From JAGVPT01 sp964439265 (GTDB taxonomy: Bacteria; Bacteroidota; Ignavibacteria; UBA10030; UBA8401), in the NCBI GenBank assembly GCA_964439265.1, contig CAYTOA010000006.1:57144-121143 (forward strand): a stretch of DNA of 64,000 nucleotides. Reading direction: 5' to 3'. Shown piece by piece: positions 16,821 to 24,733 of the stretch. The position numbers and the translations under genes were made by a program. The notes below the pieces were generated by a model. That model did no database searches, was not told where the DNA came from, and saw nothing but the letters and a program-made list of their open reading frames with translations. Positions within the stretch are counted from its first letter, which is position 1. Every line of letters starts with the position of its first letter.

Positions 16821-17870
16821 ATGAAATCTGCTAAACGCGATTCTGACTTCACGACGCCGGAACGTCTCGAGAATGAGACAGAGTTCGACCATGCTCTCCG
16901 TCCGTCTGCCTTCGACGAATTCGTCGGACAGAAGAACATTGTCGACAATCTGAAAATTTTCATTGCGGCGGCAAAGCAGAGGAATGAACCGCTCGACCAT
17001 GTACTTCTCACTGGGCCTCCTGGGCTGGGCAAGACCACGCTCGCCTATATCATTGCGAACGAGATGGAGGCAGATATCAAGATCACGTCGGGACCCGTCC
17101 TCAACAAGCCCGCGGACCTGGCCGGCGTGTTAACGAATCTGCAGGAAGGTGACGTGCTCTTCATCGATGAAATCCACCGGCTTAATTCTGTCGTTGAGGA
17201 ATATCTCTATTCCGCAATGGAAGAATTCCGGCTGGACATTATCATCGACGCGGGCCCTAGCGCGCGGAGCATTCAGCTTTCCCTTCCGAAATTTACGCTC
17301 GTCGGAGCGACAACGCGTGCGGGCCTTTTAACGGCGCCTCTTCGAGCGCGCTTCGGTGTAACGAACAGGCTCAATTACTATCTGCCAGACCAGCTTTCCA
17401 CGATCATCAAGCGCTCTGCCGACATCCTGAAAATCGAAACCGAAGATGCGGGCATCGCAGAAATCGCCAAACGATCACGCGGAACTCCCCGCATCGCGAA
17501 CCGGTTGCTGAAAAGGTGCCGGGATTTTGCCGTAGCGGATAAGAAACTCTCTCACTTTCACAATGTCGTCACCAAGGAGGTCTCCGAACACTCACTCCGC
17601 GCTCTTGAAGTTGACGACCTTGGCCTCGACGAGATGGACAAGCGCATATTGCGGACGATTATCGAGAAGTACGACGGCGGTCCGGTGGGCGTCAGCTCGC
17701 TTGCTGTCGCCGTCGGTGAAGAACCGGGGACCATCGAAGAAGTGTACGAACCGTATTTGATCCAGGAAGGATTCATCAAACGCACGCCGCGCGGAAGAGA
17801 AGCAACCGCGACGGCATACAAGCACTTTGGGATAAAGAAAAGAGCCGTCGGTCAGGAGAATCTGTTTTAA
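16821..17870 (+). CDS. ruvB: Holliday junction ATP-dependent DNA helicase RuvB
   Basis: A 349-aa AAA+ motor that drives branch migration with RuvA in recombination repair. Walker A GPPGLGKT is at 65-72, Walker B LFIDEIHRL with D116-E117, sensor I GATTRAGLLTAPLRARFG, and the C-terminal winged helix includes RTPRGREATATAYKHFG. The length is standard. ruvA and ruvC are not in the window. A CTCCGTGTCACTCTGTG repeat hairpin follows the stop. Confidence 0.97.
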   Translation: MKSAKRDSDFTTPERLENETEFDHALRPSAFDEFVGQKNIVDNLKIFIAAAKQRNEPLDHVLLTGPPGLGKTTLAYIIANEMEADIKITSGPVLNKPADLAGVLTNLQEGDVLFIDEIHRLNSVVEEYLYSAMEEFRLDIIIDAGPSARSIQLSLPKFTLVGATTRAGLLTAPLRARFGVTNRLNYYLPDQLSTIIKRSADILKIETEDAGIAEIAKRSRGTPRIANRLLKRCRDFAVADKKLSHFHNVVTKEVSEHSLRALEVDDLGLDEMDKRILRTIIEKYDGGPVGVSSLAVAVGEEPGTIEEVYEPYLIQEGFIKRTPRGREATATAYKHFGIKKRAVGQENLF

Positions 17871-17892
17871 AGATTCGTTGCAAGGTTTCCTT

Positions 17893-17980
17893 CTCCGTGT
17901 CACTCTGTGATTGCTCCGTGTCACTCTGTGAAAGGATTTCTCACACAGAGTGGCACCGAGGTCCACAGAGTTACACAGAG
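17893..17980. repeat. CTCCGTGTCACTCTGTGA direct and inverted repeats
   Basis: An 18-bp perfect direct repeat (17893-17910 and 17914-17931) is followed by a near-perfect inverted copy (17944-17960, CACAGAGTGGCACCGAG, two mismatches) and further CACAGAG words to 17980. The inverted arms can fold into a 17-bp hairpin right after ruvB. This may end transcription, though no T-run follows. Confidence 0.7.
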
Positions 17981-18014
17981 GAAAATAATGGTTGAACTTT
18001 AAAGGTGGAGTTTT

Positions 18015-19661
18015 ATGTCCCTCGATAAAGATCTGCAGTCCGTACAGGAAGTCCGCGAACTTCTGATAAAAGCGAAAGAGGCGCAGCTTGCCTTTCGTTC
18101 GTATTCTCAGGAACAAGTAGACAAGGTCGTACGATCGATGGCCGATGCCGGATTCGCGGAAGCGGAGCGCTTGGGACAAATGGCGTTTGAGGAAACGGGC
18201 TTCGGCAAGCCGGAAGATAAAAGAAAGAAGAACGAGTTTGCTACCAAGCGCGTATGCGAATCGATCAGGGATTTGAAGACGGTCGGCGTCATACGTGAAG
18301 ATAAGGAGAAGAACATCGTCGAGATCGGCGAACCGATGGGAGTTGTGGCAGCGCTGATCCCTTCGACGAATCCAACATCAACCGTGATGTTCAAGGCGAT
18401 CATCTCCGTGAAAGGGCGCAATGGATTCGTCGCAAGCCCGCATCCTCGGGCAGGAAAATGCACGCTTGAAGCGGCACGAGTGGTCTCAGAGGCGGCTGAA
18501 CGTGCAGGAGCGCCGCACGGGCTGATCGCCTGCATGTCGTTCCCCTCACTTGACGGAACCAATGAGCTGATGAAGCACAAGCTTACCGCGATCATCCTCG
18601 CAACCGGCAGCAATCCTATGGTACGCGCCGCGTACAGCTCGGGCAAACCAGCGCTCGGCGTGGGCTCAGGAAATGTTCCGGCATTCATTGAGCGGAGTGC
18701 AAACATAAAGAAGGCCGTTGCAGACGTCGTGTCTGGTAAAATGTTTGATTGGGGCGTTCTTTGTTCAACCGAATCGGGGGTTATCGTTGATTCGCCGATC
18801 AAGCCGCAGGTCATCGAAGAATTCAAAAGACTAAAAGGTTACTTCGTCAACCCGGATGAAAAAGAGAAACTCAGCCAGGTAATGTTCGATGCGAATGGTG
18901 CGATCAATCCCGATGTTGTCGGCAAATCTCCCGTGTTCATTGCACACAAAGCGGGGTTTGAAATCCCTGAGGATACGTCATGTCTCATCGCTGAGCTGCC
19001 TGGCGTCGGAAAGGAATACCCCCTTTCGCGGGAGAAATTATCACCGGTACTCTCAATGTTCACGGCAGACGGCTGGCGTGAAGGCTGCGAGCGTTCCATT
19101 GAGATGCTTGAATTCGGAGGATTAGGACACACGATGGTGATCCACTCATCGGACCGGGACATCATAATGAAATTTGCGCTGGAAAAGCCAGCGTGCAGGA
19201 TTCTCGTGAACACGCAGGCCGCGCTGGGGGCGGTTGGCTATACGAATGAACTTCTCCCTTCGATGACACTGGGACCGGGTACTTTTGGGAAATCGATCAT
19301 CTCTGAAAACGTCTCCGCAAAACATCTCATCAACATCAAACGGCTTGCATTCGAGACAAGGCCGATCAATAAAGATGATGGTGGAATAGCGAAAAGTGAA
19401 AGCAGAGTTCAGAATACAGAATTTAGAATACAGAACTCAGAACAGAGAATTCAGAATCCAGAAAAAGCTTCACCAAAGCCAACTCAGAGCTGGATGGAAG
19501 AAATCGACGAGAGGATTCGCCTGAAAGCGGGAAATTCGCCGGTTCATCCAAAGCCGCAGAACGAAGAAAAAGCTGATAATGGAAAAAATAAGGAAGGAAA
19601 GTACGGAACCGGAATGACGATTGAAGAAGTAGAACGAGTGATGAAGGAATTCAGACGATAA
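18015..19661 (+). CDS. CoA-acylating aldehyde dehydrogenase with C-terminal encapsulation-like tail
   Basis: Converts an aldehyde, CoA and NAD+ to acyl-CoA, related to EutE/PduP and the N-terminal half of AdhE. Visible: PSTNPTST (116-123), GVGSGNVPAFIE near 216-227, catalytic Cys250 in GVLCSTES, and the family end KHLINIKRLAFETRP at about 436-450. Then come about 98 extra residues: a linker encoded by ATTCAGAAT-type repeats (461-484), a helix SWMEEIDERIRLKAG, a polar stretch, and a final amphipathic helix MTIEEVERVMKEFRR. A linker plus short terminal amphipathic helix is the form of microcompartment encapsulation peptides. No shell gene is in the window. GGTGGAG precedes the ATG. Confidence 0.88.
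   Translation: MSLDKDLQSVQEVRELLIKAKEAQLAFRSYSQEQVDKVVRSMADAGFAEAERLGQMAFEETGFGKPEDKRKKNEFATKRVCESIRDLKTVGVIREDKEKNIVEIGEPMGVVAALIPSTNPTSTVMFKAIISVKGRNGFVASPHPRAGKCTLEAARVVSEAAERAGAPHGLIACMSFPSLDGTNELMKHKLTAIILATGSNPMVRAAYSSGKPALGVGSGNVPAFIERSANIKKAVADVVSGKMFDWGVLCSTESGVIVDSPIKPQVIEEFKRLKGYFVNPDEKEKLSQVMFDANGAINPDVVGKSPVFIAHKAGFEIPEDTSCLIAELPGVGKEYPLSREKLSPVLSMFTADGWREGCERSIEMLEFGGLGHTMVIHSSDRDIIMKFALEKPACRILVNTQAALGAVGYTNELLPSMTLGPGTFGKSIISENVSAKHLINIKRLAFETRPINKDDGGIAKSESRVQNTEFRIQNSEQRIQNPEKASPKPTQSWMEEIDERIRLKAGNSPVHPKPQNEEKADNGKNKEGKYGTGMTIEEVERVMKEFRR
19404..19466 (+). repeat. In-frame CAGAAT/AGAATTCAG word repeat in the aldehyde dehydrogenase linker
   Basis: About 63 bases made of CAGAATACAGAATTTAGAA-like words, read in frame as Q-N/R-I-Q-N-rich sequence (residues about 461-484). 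The composition is unlike the rest of the gene and like intergenic word repeats. Confidence 0.7.
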
Positions 19662-19663
19662 TT

Positions 19664-19745
19664 AAAAGTTAAAAGTGCAAAGTTGAAAAATCACAAAAAT
19701 TTGCCTTCGCACTTTTAACTTTTCACTTTTAACTTTTCACTTTTT
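19664..19745 (+). terminator. Repeat-derived hairpin and CACTTTTAACTTTT tandem repeat
   Basis: A 15-bp perfect inverted repeat (19664-19678 AAAAGTTAAAAGTGC and 19709-19723) follows the aldehyde dehydrogenase stop and runs into a 14-bp tandem unit CACTTTTAACTTTT (19710-19723, 19724-19737, partial third copy). The hairpin with T-rich tail could end transcription. The TTG start of aag is the last part of the tandem. Confidence 0.6.
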
Positions 19746-20343
19746 GAAAAAGCTTCCCCGCTCATTTTATACCCGCCCTACTCTCCTTGTCGCAAAAGAC
19801 CTTCTTGGAAAAATCATTGTTCGAAGGGTCGGGAGGACTATTCTCTCAGGAAAGATTGTCGAAGTCGAAGCCTATCTTGGCGCAAAAGATCCGGCGAGCC
19901 ATGCATACCGGGGGAAGACAAAACGGAATGAGGTGATGTTTCATGAAGGGGGATTGTTATATGTTTATTTTACTTATGGCATGCATTTTTGTGCCAATGT
20001 TGTCACAGGAAAAAAAGACATCGGCGAAGCAGTTCTCATTCGGGCAATCGAACCTTTAGTGGGAGTCGAAGCAATGAAGAGAAACAGGGGCGCTGCCGAA
20101 AAACGGCTGACTGAAGTCAATCTTACCAACGGCCCCGCAAAGTTGTGCCAGGCACTGGGAATCGAACGAAAAGAGAACGGGACCGACTTGCTTGGAGATA
20201 AGATCTTTTTGACAGACGGAGAGTCGATGTCAAAATCGGACATTGGGACTTCAGTTCGTATAGGCATTACACAGGGGAGGGATAAGCGATGGAGATTTTT
20301 TGTTAAGAATAACGAATGGGTATCAAGGCATCCACGTAACTGA
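19744..20343 (+). CDS. 3-methyladenine DNA glycosylase (AAG/MPG family)
   Basis: A 199-aa base-excision repair enzyme that removes alkylated purines. The catalytic Glu42 lies in VEVEAYLG, followed by DPASHAYRGKTKRN and YVYFTYGMHFCANVV, the substrate-pocket segment, and LTNGPAKLCQALGI. The full domain is present at normal length. The start is TTG at 19744, the only good choice before the conserved LPRSFYTRPTLLVAKDLLG in this frame. It directly abuts a tandem CACTTTTAACTTTT repeat, and there is no visible ribosome binding site. Confidence 0.92.
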   Translation: MKKLPRSFYTRPTLLVAKDLLGKIIVRRVGRTILSGKIVEVEAYLGAKDPASHAYRGKTKRNEVMFHEGGLLYVYFTYGMHFCANVVTGKKDIGEAVLIRAIEPLVGVEAMKRNRGAAEKRLTEVNLTNGPAKLCQALGIERKENGTDLLGDKIFLTDGESMSKSDIGTSVRIGITQGRDKRWRFFVKNNEWVSRHPRN

Positions 20344-20405
20344 GTTCGAAGCCCTTAGAATCCCCACCCCACCCTTCCACAATTCCTTCCTGCAGAAACT
20401 CCCGT

Positions 20406-21089
20406 CTATTTTATCTTCCGCGATCGTCTCCCGGCGTCAACCACCGGCATTATAAAAAAGAAGAGCGCGATGATAAATAACGGCCAATTGAAATAGCTCG
20501 GGAGTTTTTCAATAACTCCGCGGCTTCCCTCCTGTAATACCTGGATAGAGTGAGCCATAAAAACGTACAGGGCAAGGAAGATACCGCATAAATGAAAAAC
20601 CCAGGCTATCCTTCTTGCCCGAACCGAAGGATCGTGGACATCGGTCAACGTCAGAAAATTCCCCACGGCAATTAGTGCGAGCGATACCAAAATTGGCGCC
20701 AATACCGGACCCCACCACGGAAGCGGAATGAGAAAGAGAACATCCCAGTCTAAAAGGGAGTGCGGCCAACCGACGATGATTTTCAGGAAGAGGTAGTAAA
20801 ATATATCCCATAGACCAAACGCGCACATGAAGTAACCTAGCCTGCTTTTCCATGAACCTCCTGCAAGCCAGCCAACGGTGAGCAGCATGATCATCGTTGC
20901 TGCTTCGCGAACGATCTCCGTCGCGCCGAGTGAACTGACGATTGGCAGAGGCGCGGCCTGGTACGGCTCTACGCGGTTTACCAGCATTCGCAGGTAAACC
21001 ACCGCTGCGGACTCCACCCACGCCATCGCGATTGAAAAAACAGCAACAATGGCAAACCGAATCGTCAGACGCCTGGTCTGTTCACTCAC
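20406..21089 (-). CDS. Polytopic membrane protein of unknown function
   Basis: A 227-aa integral membrane protein with about six hydrophobic segments. It has conserved-looking motifs ATEIVREAATMIMLLTVGWLAG, FGLWDIFYYLFLK and PLPWWGPVLAP in the loops and helices. The Trp/Pro-rich loop IPLPWWGPV suggests a bilayer-surface element. I do not recognise a family with known function. The start appears to be GTG at 21089, 45 nt after the stop of a 42-aa membrane protein gene, so it is probably in the same transcript. Confidence 0.7.
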   Translation of the reverse strand: MSEQTRRLTIRFAIVAVFSIAMAWVESAAVVYLRMLVNRVEPYQAAPLPIVSSLGATEIVREAATMIMLLTVGWLAGGSWKSRLGYFMCAFGLWDIFYYLFLKIIVGWPHSLLDWDVLFLIPLPWWGPVLAPILVSLALIAVGNFLTLTDVHDPSVRARRIAWVFHLCGIFLALYVFMAHSIQVLQEGSRGVIEKLPSYFNWPLFIIALFFFIMPVVDAGRRSRKIK

Positions 21090-21134
21090 TTAGTAACCCA
21101 TCGATATATAAAAAATCAATGCTGCCACGTTCTT

Positions 21135-21263
21135 TCAGAGGACATTTGAACGAGATCTCTGCAACAATGCATGAATGCAGTAGAGGACGACAAGCGCAAC
21201 GACCACAAATGTAATAACCAGCAGTTTTATGGGCGACCGTAAGAACGGATATGAACCGGGCAT
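21135..21263 (-). CDS. Small single-pass membrane protein (42 aa)
   Basis: Read directly from the minus strand: ATG at 21263, TGA at 21135-21137, 42 codons. The sequence starts MPGSYPFLRSPIKLL, then has one hydrophobic helix (VITFVVVALVVLYCIHALL) and a basic tail QRSRS. GAAAGGA lies about 8 nt upstream of the ATG, and the gene starts 12 nt after the stop of the upstream membrane-protein gene, which supports real translation. Its form fits a small regulatory or accessory membrane subunit. Function unknown. Confidence 0.62.
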   Translation of the reverse strand: MPGSYPFLRSPIKLLVITFVVVALVVLYCIHALLQRSRSNVL

Positions 21264-21275
21264 CCTGAGATCCTT

Positions 21276-21728
21276 TCAGTTATCGCCTTGACCGGCGATG
21301 AGACCATTCACCGAGTCCTGCTGCGACCGATCTACTCCGGCGATGAACTTGCCAAGATACACTCCTCCGAATGCCGGAAAGAATGATATGAGCGACCCGA
21401 CGCCGTCGGAGAAGAACAGTTCGTTTTGATGAGTTACGCCGATCCAAACAAATTGCGAAAGAGGGACAAAGAGACCCAATGCCACCGCCTGTCTCCATAC
21501 ACTCTTCGGAGTCGTAAATCCCAAAAAGAAACCGAACGCGAGAAGAAGGAGAACGGGAAATTGAGCTTCCGATGTGCTGAGGTTGATAAACCCTGTCAAC
21601 CATCCGAGAAAAAGCGAAGCCATCATCCCAAATTGATTCGGCCGGAAATAAACGACGACAACTCCTGCAACAAAAATAACGACAAGCATATTGAATCCGA
21701 TAATCGTGAACAGAAGTTTTGCAGGCAT
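21276..21728 (-). CDS. Small polytopic membrane protein of unknown function
   Basis: A 150-aa protein with four hydrophobic segments (LLFTIIGFNMLVVIFVAGVV, FPVLLLLAFGFFLGF, AVALGLFVPLSQFVWIG, SLISFFPAFGGVYLG). GGTGGAGG precedes two ATGs; the one at 21728 has a 6-nt spacing, the one at 21734 none, so I prefer 21728. It lies 12 nt upstream of the 42-aa gene and about 57 nt downstream of the winged-helix regulator gene on the same strand. No family recognised. Confidence 0.68.
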   Translation of the reverse strand: MPAKLLFTIIGFNMLVVIFVAGVVVVYFRPNQFGMMASLFLGWLTGFINLSTSEAQFPVLLLLAFGFFLGFTTPKSVWRQAVALGLFVPLSQFVWIGVTHQNELFFSDGVGSLISFFPAFGGVYLGKFIAGVDRSQQDSVNGLIAGQGDN

Positions 21729-21785
21729 CGGCATCCTCCACCGGTAGATTAGTTTATGATAATTGCGGGTATTATTGACATTAAC

Positions 21786-22085
21786 TTATTTGGAGTGTTT
21801 GATCAGTTCTTCCATCGCATCAATGTGTTCAGAGAACGCTTTCCTTCCTGCCTGAGTAGCCAAATATGTTGTAAGGGTTTTCTTTCCGACAAATTCCTTT
21901 TCCACCTTGATATATTTCTTCTTCTCGAGCATCGCAATGTGTGTTGCAAGGTTTCCGTCGGTAAGTGCTAACATTTTCTTCAATGAATTAAAATCCATTG
22001 AATCATTCACGGCGAGAATCGACATCACCGTGAGGCGAATTCGGTTCTCGAAGACCTTATTCAGATGTGCCAGGATCTCTTTCAC
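21786..22085 (-). CDS. Winged-helix DNA-binding transcriptional regulator (HTH_27 type)
   Basis: A 99-aa single-domain regulator. The core FENRIRLTVMSILAVND, MDFNSLKKMLALTDGNLATH (recognition helix) and YIKVEKEFVGKKTLTTYLAT (wing) matches the PF13601 winged-helix family, often paired with membrane proteins in this phylum. The frame runs further upstream, but its likely start is GTG at 22085, which overlaps the stop of the upstream membrane-protein gene as GTGA. The pair is therefore translationally coupled and the regulator probably controls this local membrane-protein cluster. Confidence 0.85.
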   Translation of the reverse strand: MKEILAHLNKVFENRIRLTVMSILAVNDSMDFNSLKKMLALTDGNLATHIAMLEKKKYIKVEKEFVGKKTLTTYLATQAGRKAFSEHIDAMEELIKHSK

Positions 22086-22684
22086 TTTTCGTACTTGAAG
22101 TACATGACTGCTCCGTACACTATGTGCAGTACACCAAAGCCGGCTCCCCACAAAATCAACCCGAACTGAAGGCAAAATGATGCGGTCAGGCCCAAACAAA
22201 TTTCGCTCACGCCGAGATAGCGAATTTCTTTGAACGTATATTTGCTGGCGTTCAGTAATGCCAGTCCGTAAAAAATCAACATCGACGGCGCGATCAATAA
22301 GGGGATATTATGAAACAACAGAGCAAAGCAGAATAACCCGCCCGCTACCAGTGGAATGAACAAATTCACAAGCAGGGATTTTGTGGTACCGCCCCAAACA
22401 GGAAGATTTTTTTTCCTCGCCATTCGCACCGAGAAAAAGACTGCAAGGCTCAGTGCGGCAACCAAGGTCATAACAGATCCGATAAGAAAGAGCCGTGCAT
22501 TGTTTGGCACAGCGCTTTCACTGCCTGCCGAGTTGAGAAAGAGCTGCGCAACGACAACGGCAACGATGCCCACAACACCGGCGCTTATTCCCGAGAGTCC
22601 GCTCAACGAAAGGAACTTCGTGGATTGCTCCATCATAGAGCGAATTTCAGAGATATCTTTGAGGCGGTCGTCTATAGAAGGCAT
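22082..22684 (-). CDS. Membrane protein paired with the winged-helix regulator
   Basis: A 200-aa protein with a short cytoplasmic N-terminus (MPSIDDRLKDISEIRSMMEQ) and about six membrane helices. FLSLSGLSGISAGVVGIVAV is the first helix and its S-L-S-G-L-S-G motif looks conserved. It resembles Bacteroidota membrane proteins encoded beside HTH_27 regulators, for which no role is established. I chose the ATG at 22684; a longer frame to 22735 lacks support. Its stop overlaps the GTG start of the regulator. Confidence 0.72.
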   Translation of the reverse strand: MPSIDDRLKDISEIRSMMEQSTKFLSLSGLSGISAGVVGIVAVVVAQLFLNSAGSESAVPNNARLFLIGSVMTLVAALSLAVFFSVRMARKKNLPVWGGTTKSLLVNLFIPLVAGGLFCFALLFHNIPLLIAPSMLIFYGLALLNASKYTFKEIRYLGVSEICLGLTASFCLQFGLILWGAGFGVLHIVYGAVMYFKYEK

Positions 22685-22881
22685 ACGGTTTACTTCACTT
22701 AGTGAATAACGAGTTGGATTAGCCGAGAGAATCAATTCTACAAAGCACTTTCTACTACAAAGTTAACAAGCAGAAGAGATAATGTCAAGAAGATTTCGCC
22801 ACAATCTGGAGAATTATTGTGTGTTACCCCGTTGGTCGATAATGAGTGGGATAAAGAACATTCAGTCCTCTCACAACTTCC

Positions 22882-24192
22882 TTATGTGCTCTGGTCCAGC
22901 GCCTTCCGGAGGTCGTAAATAATATCCTCGGGACTCTCCAATCCTATTGAGAGCCGAATGCCTCCAGGGTCGATTCCTCGTTTCAACTGCTCTTCCGGCG
23001 GTATGCTCGAATGCGTCATCGATCCCGGATGTTCAATAAGCGTCCTGATTGAACCGAGACTCACGGCAAGCGTAATAGTGTAGGAATGTTTCGCGATAAA
23101 GTTAACGATACGGTCGGCCCTTCGCTTCCGCTCCTTCGGGGTTCTTCCCTTCGGGATAAAATAAAGGAGTGTTCCGGGGGCAAAGGTACCGTCATACGAT
23201 GTCATCTGGGAGTGGGCAAGCGATCTCTGAGGAAAAGAATCCAGGCCGGGATACCTGACCATGCCGATGCGCTTGTCATGCTCGAGCGCCTCGGCGACTT
23301 TCTGAGCAGATAACATCTGTCGGCTGAACCGGACGGCGAGCGACGGCAGGCCGTAGACAAGAATCGGCCATGCACTTTTCGTTGCCAGCACTCCGCCAAA
23401 ATCTTTTCGGTATAACATCAGCCGGTCATAGCTCCACTGCGGGCCGATGACAACGCCTCCCATGTCCGTCCCGAATCCGCACAGCCCCTTCGTCAGCGAG
23501 TTGACGACAAAATCTATACCGAGTGGAATTGGGCGTTGACAGAAAGGAGTCGCAAAGGTATTGTCGACGACGGTAAAGATACGATGGAGCTGCGACCGAT
23601 GAATGTTATGCTTCTTCGAAATTTCGACTACCTTCTGAATATCGATGAGTTCCATCGTCGGATTGACGGGCGTTTCAAAATAGAGCATGCGTGTTTGCGG
23701 CGTAATGGCTTTGCTCAGCGCGTTCAGGTCGTTAAAATCGACCCACGTCACCTTTATTTTGTACCGCGGGTACCAATTCTTAAACAATGAGTAGGTGCAG
23801 CCGTACAACATTTTGTGCGCAATAATTTCGCTCCCACTGCCGGCAAGAATTCCGCACACCGCCGATATTGCCGCCATGCCTGTCGAGAACGTGATCGCAC
23901 ACTCCCCTTCTTCGGCCATCGCCAGATTCTCTTCGAGGATTTCTTTATTCGGTTCGCCGAGCCTGTCGTAGATATAGATTGGCGCGCGCGATTTCACCTC
24001 GAAATCCTCTCCGTGATGAGCGAACTCGATAAAGCCTTTGGCCCCCCGCTTTGTCGTGTCGAGCCGGTATGTTGATGACGAGGAGAGCGGCGGGATCAGG
24101 TGATGGCTGTAATCCCATTTTGTTGTGAACGATTTTCCGTAGATGAGCCGGGTCTCGGCGGCATACGTTTTTTTCTTGGATTTCACTTTCAT
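22882..24192 (-). CDS. PLP-dependent trans-sulfuration enzyme (Cys/Met metabolism family)
   Basis: A 436-aa enzyme of the cystathionine gamma-synthase / methionine gamma-lyase family. The PLP lysine is K235 in NSLTKGLCGFG, with D210-N211 (VVDNTFATPF) and Tyr130 in LYGCTYSLF as cofactor contacts. GSIRTLIEHPGSMTHSS and DPGGIRLSIGLES near the C-terminus are family hallmarks. It is about 40 residues longer than typical members because of an insertion after the first helix and a basic N-terminus. AAGGAG sits 7 nt before the ATG. Which reaction it runs cannot be decided from motifs alone. Confidence 0.9.
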   Translation of the reverse strand: MKVKSKKKTYAAETRLIYGKSFTTKWDYSHHLIPPLSSSSTYRLDTTKRGAKGFIEFAHHGEDFEVKSRAPIYIYDRLGEPNKEILEENLAMAEEGECAITFSTGMAAISAVCGILAGSGSEIIAHKMLYGCTYSLFKNWYPRYKIKVTWVDFNDLNALSKAITPQTRMLYFETPVNPTMELIDIQKVVEISKKHNIHRSQLHRIFTVVDNTFATPFCQRPIPLGIDFVVNSLTKGLCGFGTDMGGVVIGPQWSYDRLMLYRKDFGGVLATKSAWPILVYGLPSLAVRFSRQMLSAQKVAEALEHDKRIGMVRYPGLDSFPQRSLAHSQMTSYDGTFAPGTLLYFIPKGRTPKERKRRADRIVNFIAKHSYTITLAVSLGSIRTLIEHPGSMTHSSIPPEEQLKRGIDPGGIRLSIGLESPEDIIYDLRKALDQST

Positions 24193-24733
24193 GGGGAGCT
24201 CCTTTCAGGATTCGTACCACGAAGCACTGAAGCAGGTCATTTGATTTTTGCTGTAGGCCGGCGGACAATCCGAGGAAGGTATGAGAGACGACAATTCCTA
24301 AAAGGACGAATCCTTTTCCAAATTCGATAAGAAATCTAACACCGGCTCGAAGACGTCATTGTTAGGGATTCGCAAAATGAATTCGACCCGAAATTCCGAA
24401 TCAAATCCGGCCGATTTCTTCATACATCCCCGAATGTGCCCGGCTTGGGCAACTCATTCAATTAAGGATGTATGGCGCAAGTTTCGTACCAAAGCTCAAG
24501 GTAAAAAGCTCATCGTTTGAATTACCTTGAGAGGCGTCTGATTAACCCGCTATTCCATGACTGGCTCACATCGCGACGGGATGGATTCGCCGGCGGGGAG
24601 CGACAAATTGATTCTAGAGACAGAATCCTTGCTCCCTTGCGAGAAACAGTTCTATGGATGTTTCCATCAACAGAAAGGCCGCATGCGGTGAAACCTCATG
24701 CGGCCCGACTTTTATTAATGGCAGTCTAGGGAA
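24193..24733. other. Gene-free intergenic stretch with two hairpins
   Basis: About 540 bases between ferritin and the trans-sulfuration gene. It holds the latter's leader, a 7-bp stem with a tetraloop at 24300-24317 (AAAAGGA-CGAA-TCCTTTT) and the terminator at 24677-24705. I looked for a SAM riboswitch core in the leader and did not see one. No ORF looks real. Confidence 0.5.
24677..24705 (-). terminator. Terminator of the ferritin gene
   Basis: Stem GGCCGCATG (24677-24685) / CATGCGGCC (24697-24705) with an 11-nt loop, 29 nt after the ferritin stop. On the minus strand it is followed by TTTCTG, and on the plus strand by CGACTTTTATT, so it may work in both directions. Confidence 0.7.

Noticed and set aside
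17893..17980. CRISPR-like direct repeats after ruvB
   Set aside because: Only two direct copies 3 nt apart with no spacers and no cas genes; it is a word repeat with a hairpin.
21280..21741. Alternative 153-codon frame over the small membrane protein at 21276
   Set aside because: The sequence is Arg/Ser/Cys-rich and has no membrane pattern; the 21276 frame has four clean helices and a good ribosome binding site.
24193..24540. Possible SAM riboswitch leading the trans-sulfuration gene
   Set aside because: I read the minus-strand leader and found no SAM-I core (AGAGAGGTGGAGGGA-like) or SAM-II pseudoknot pattern, only a small UUCG hairpin.
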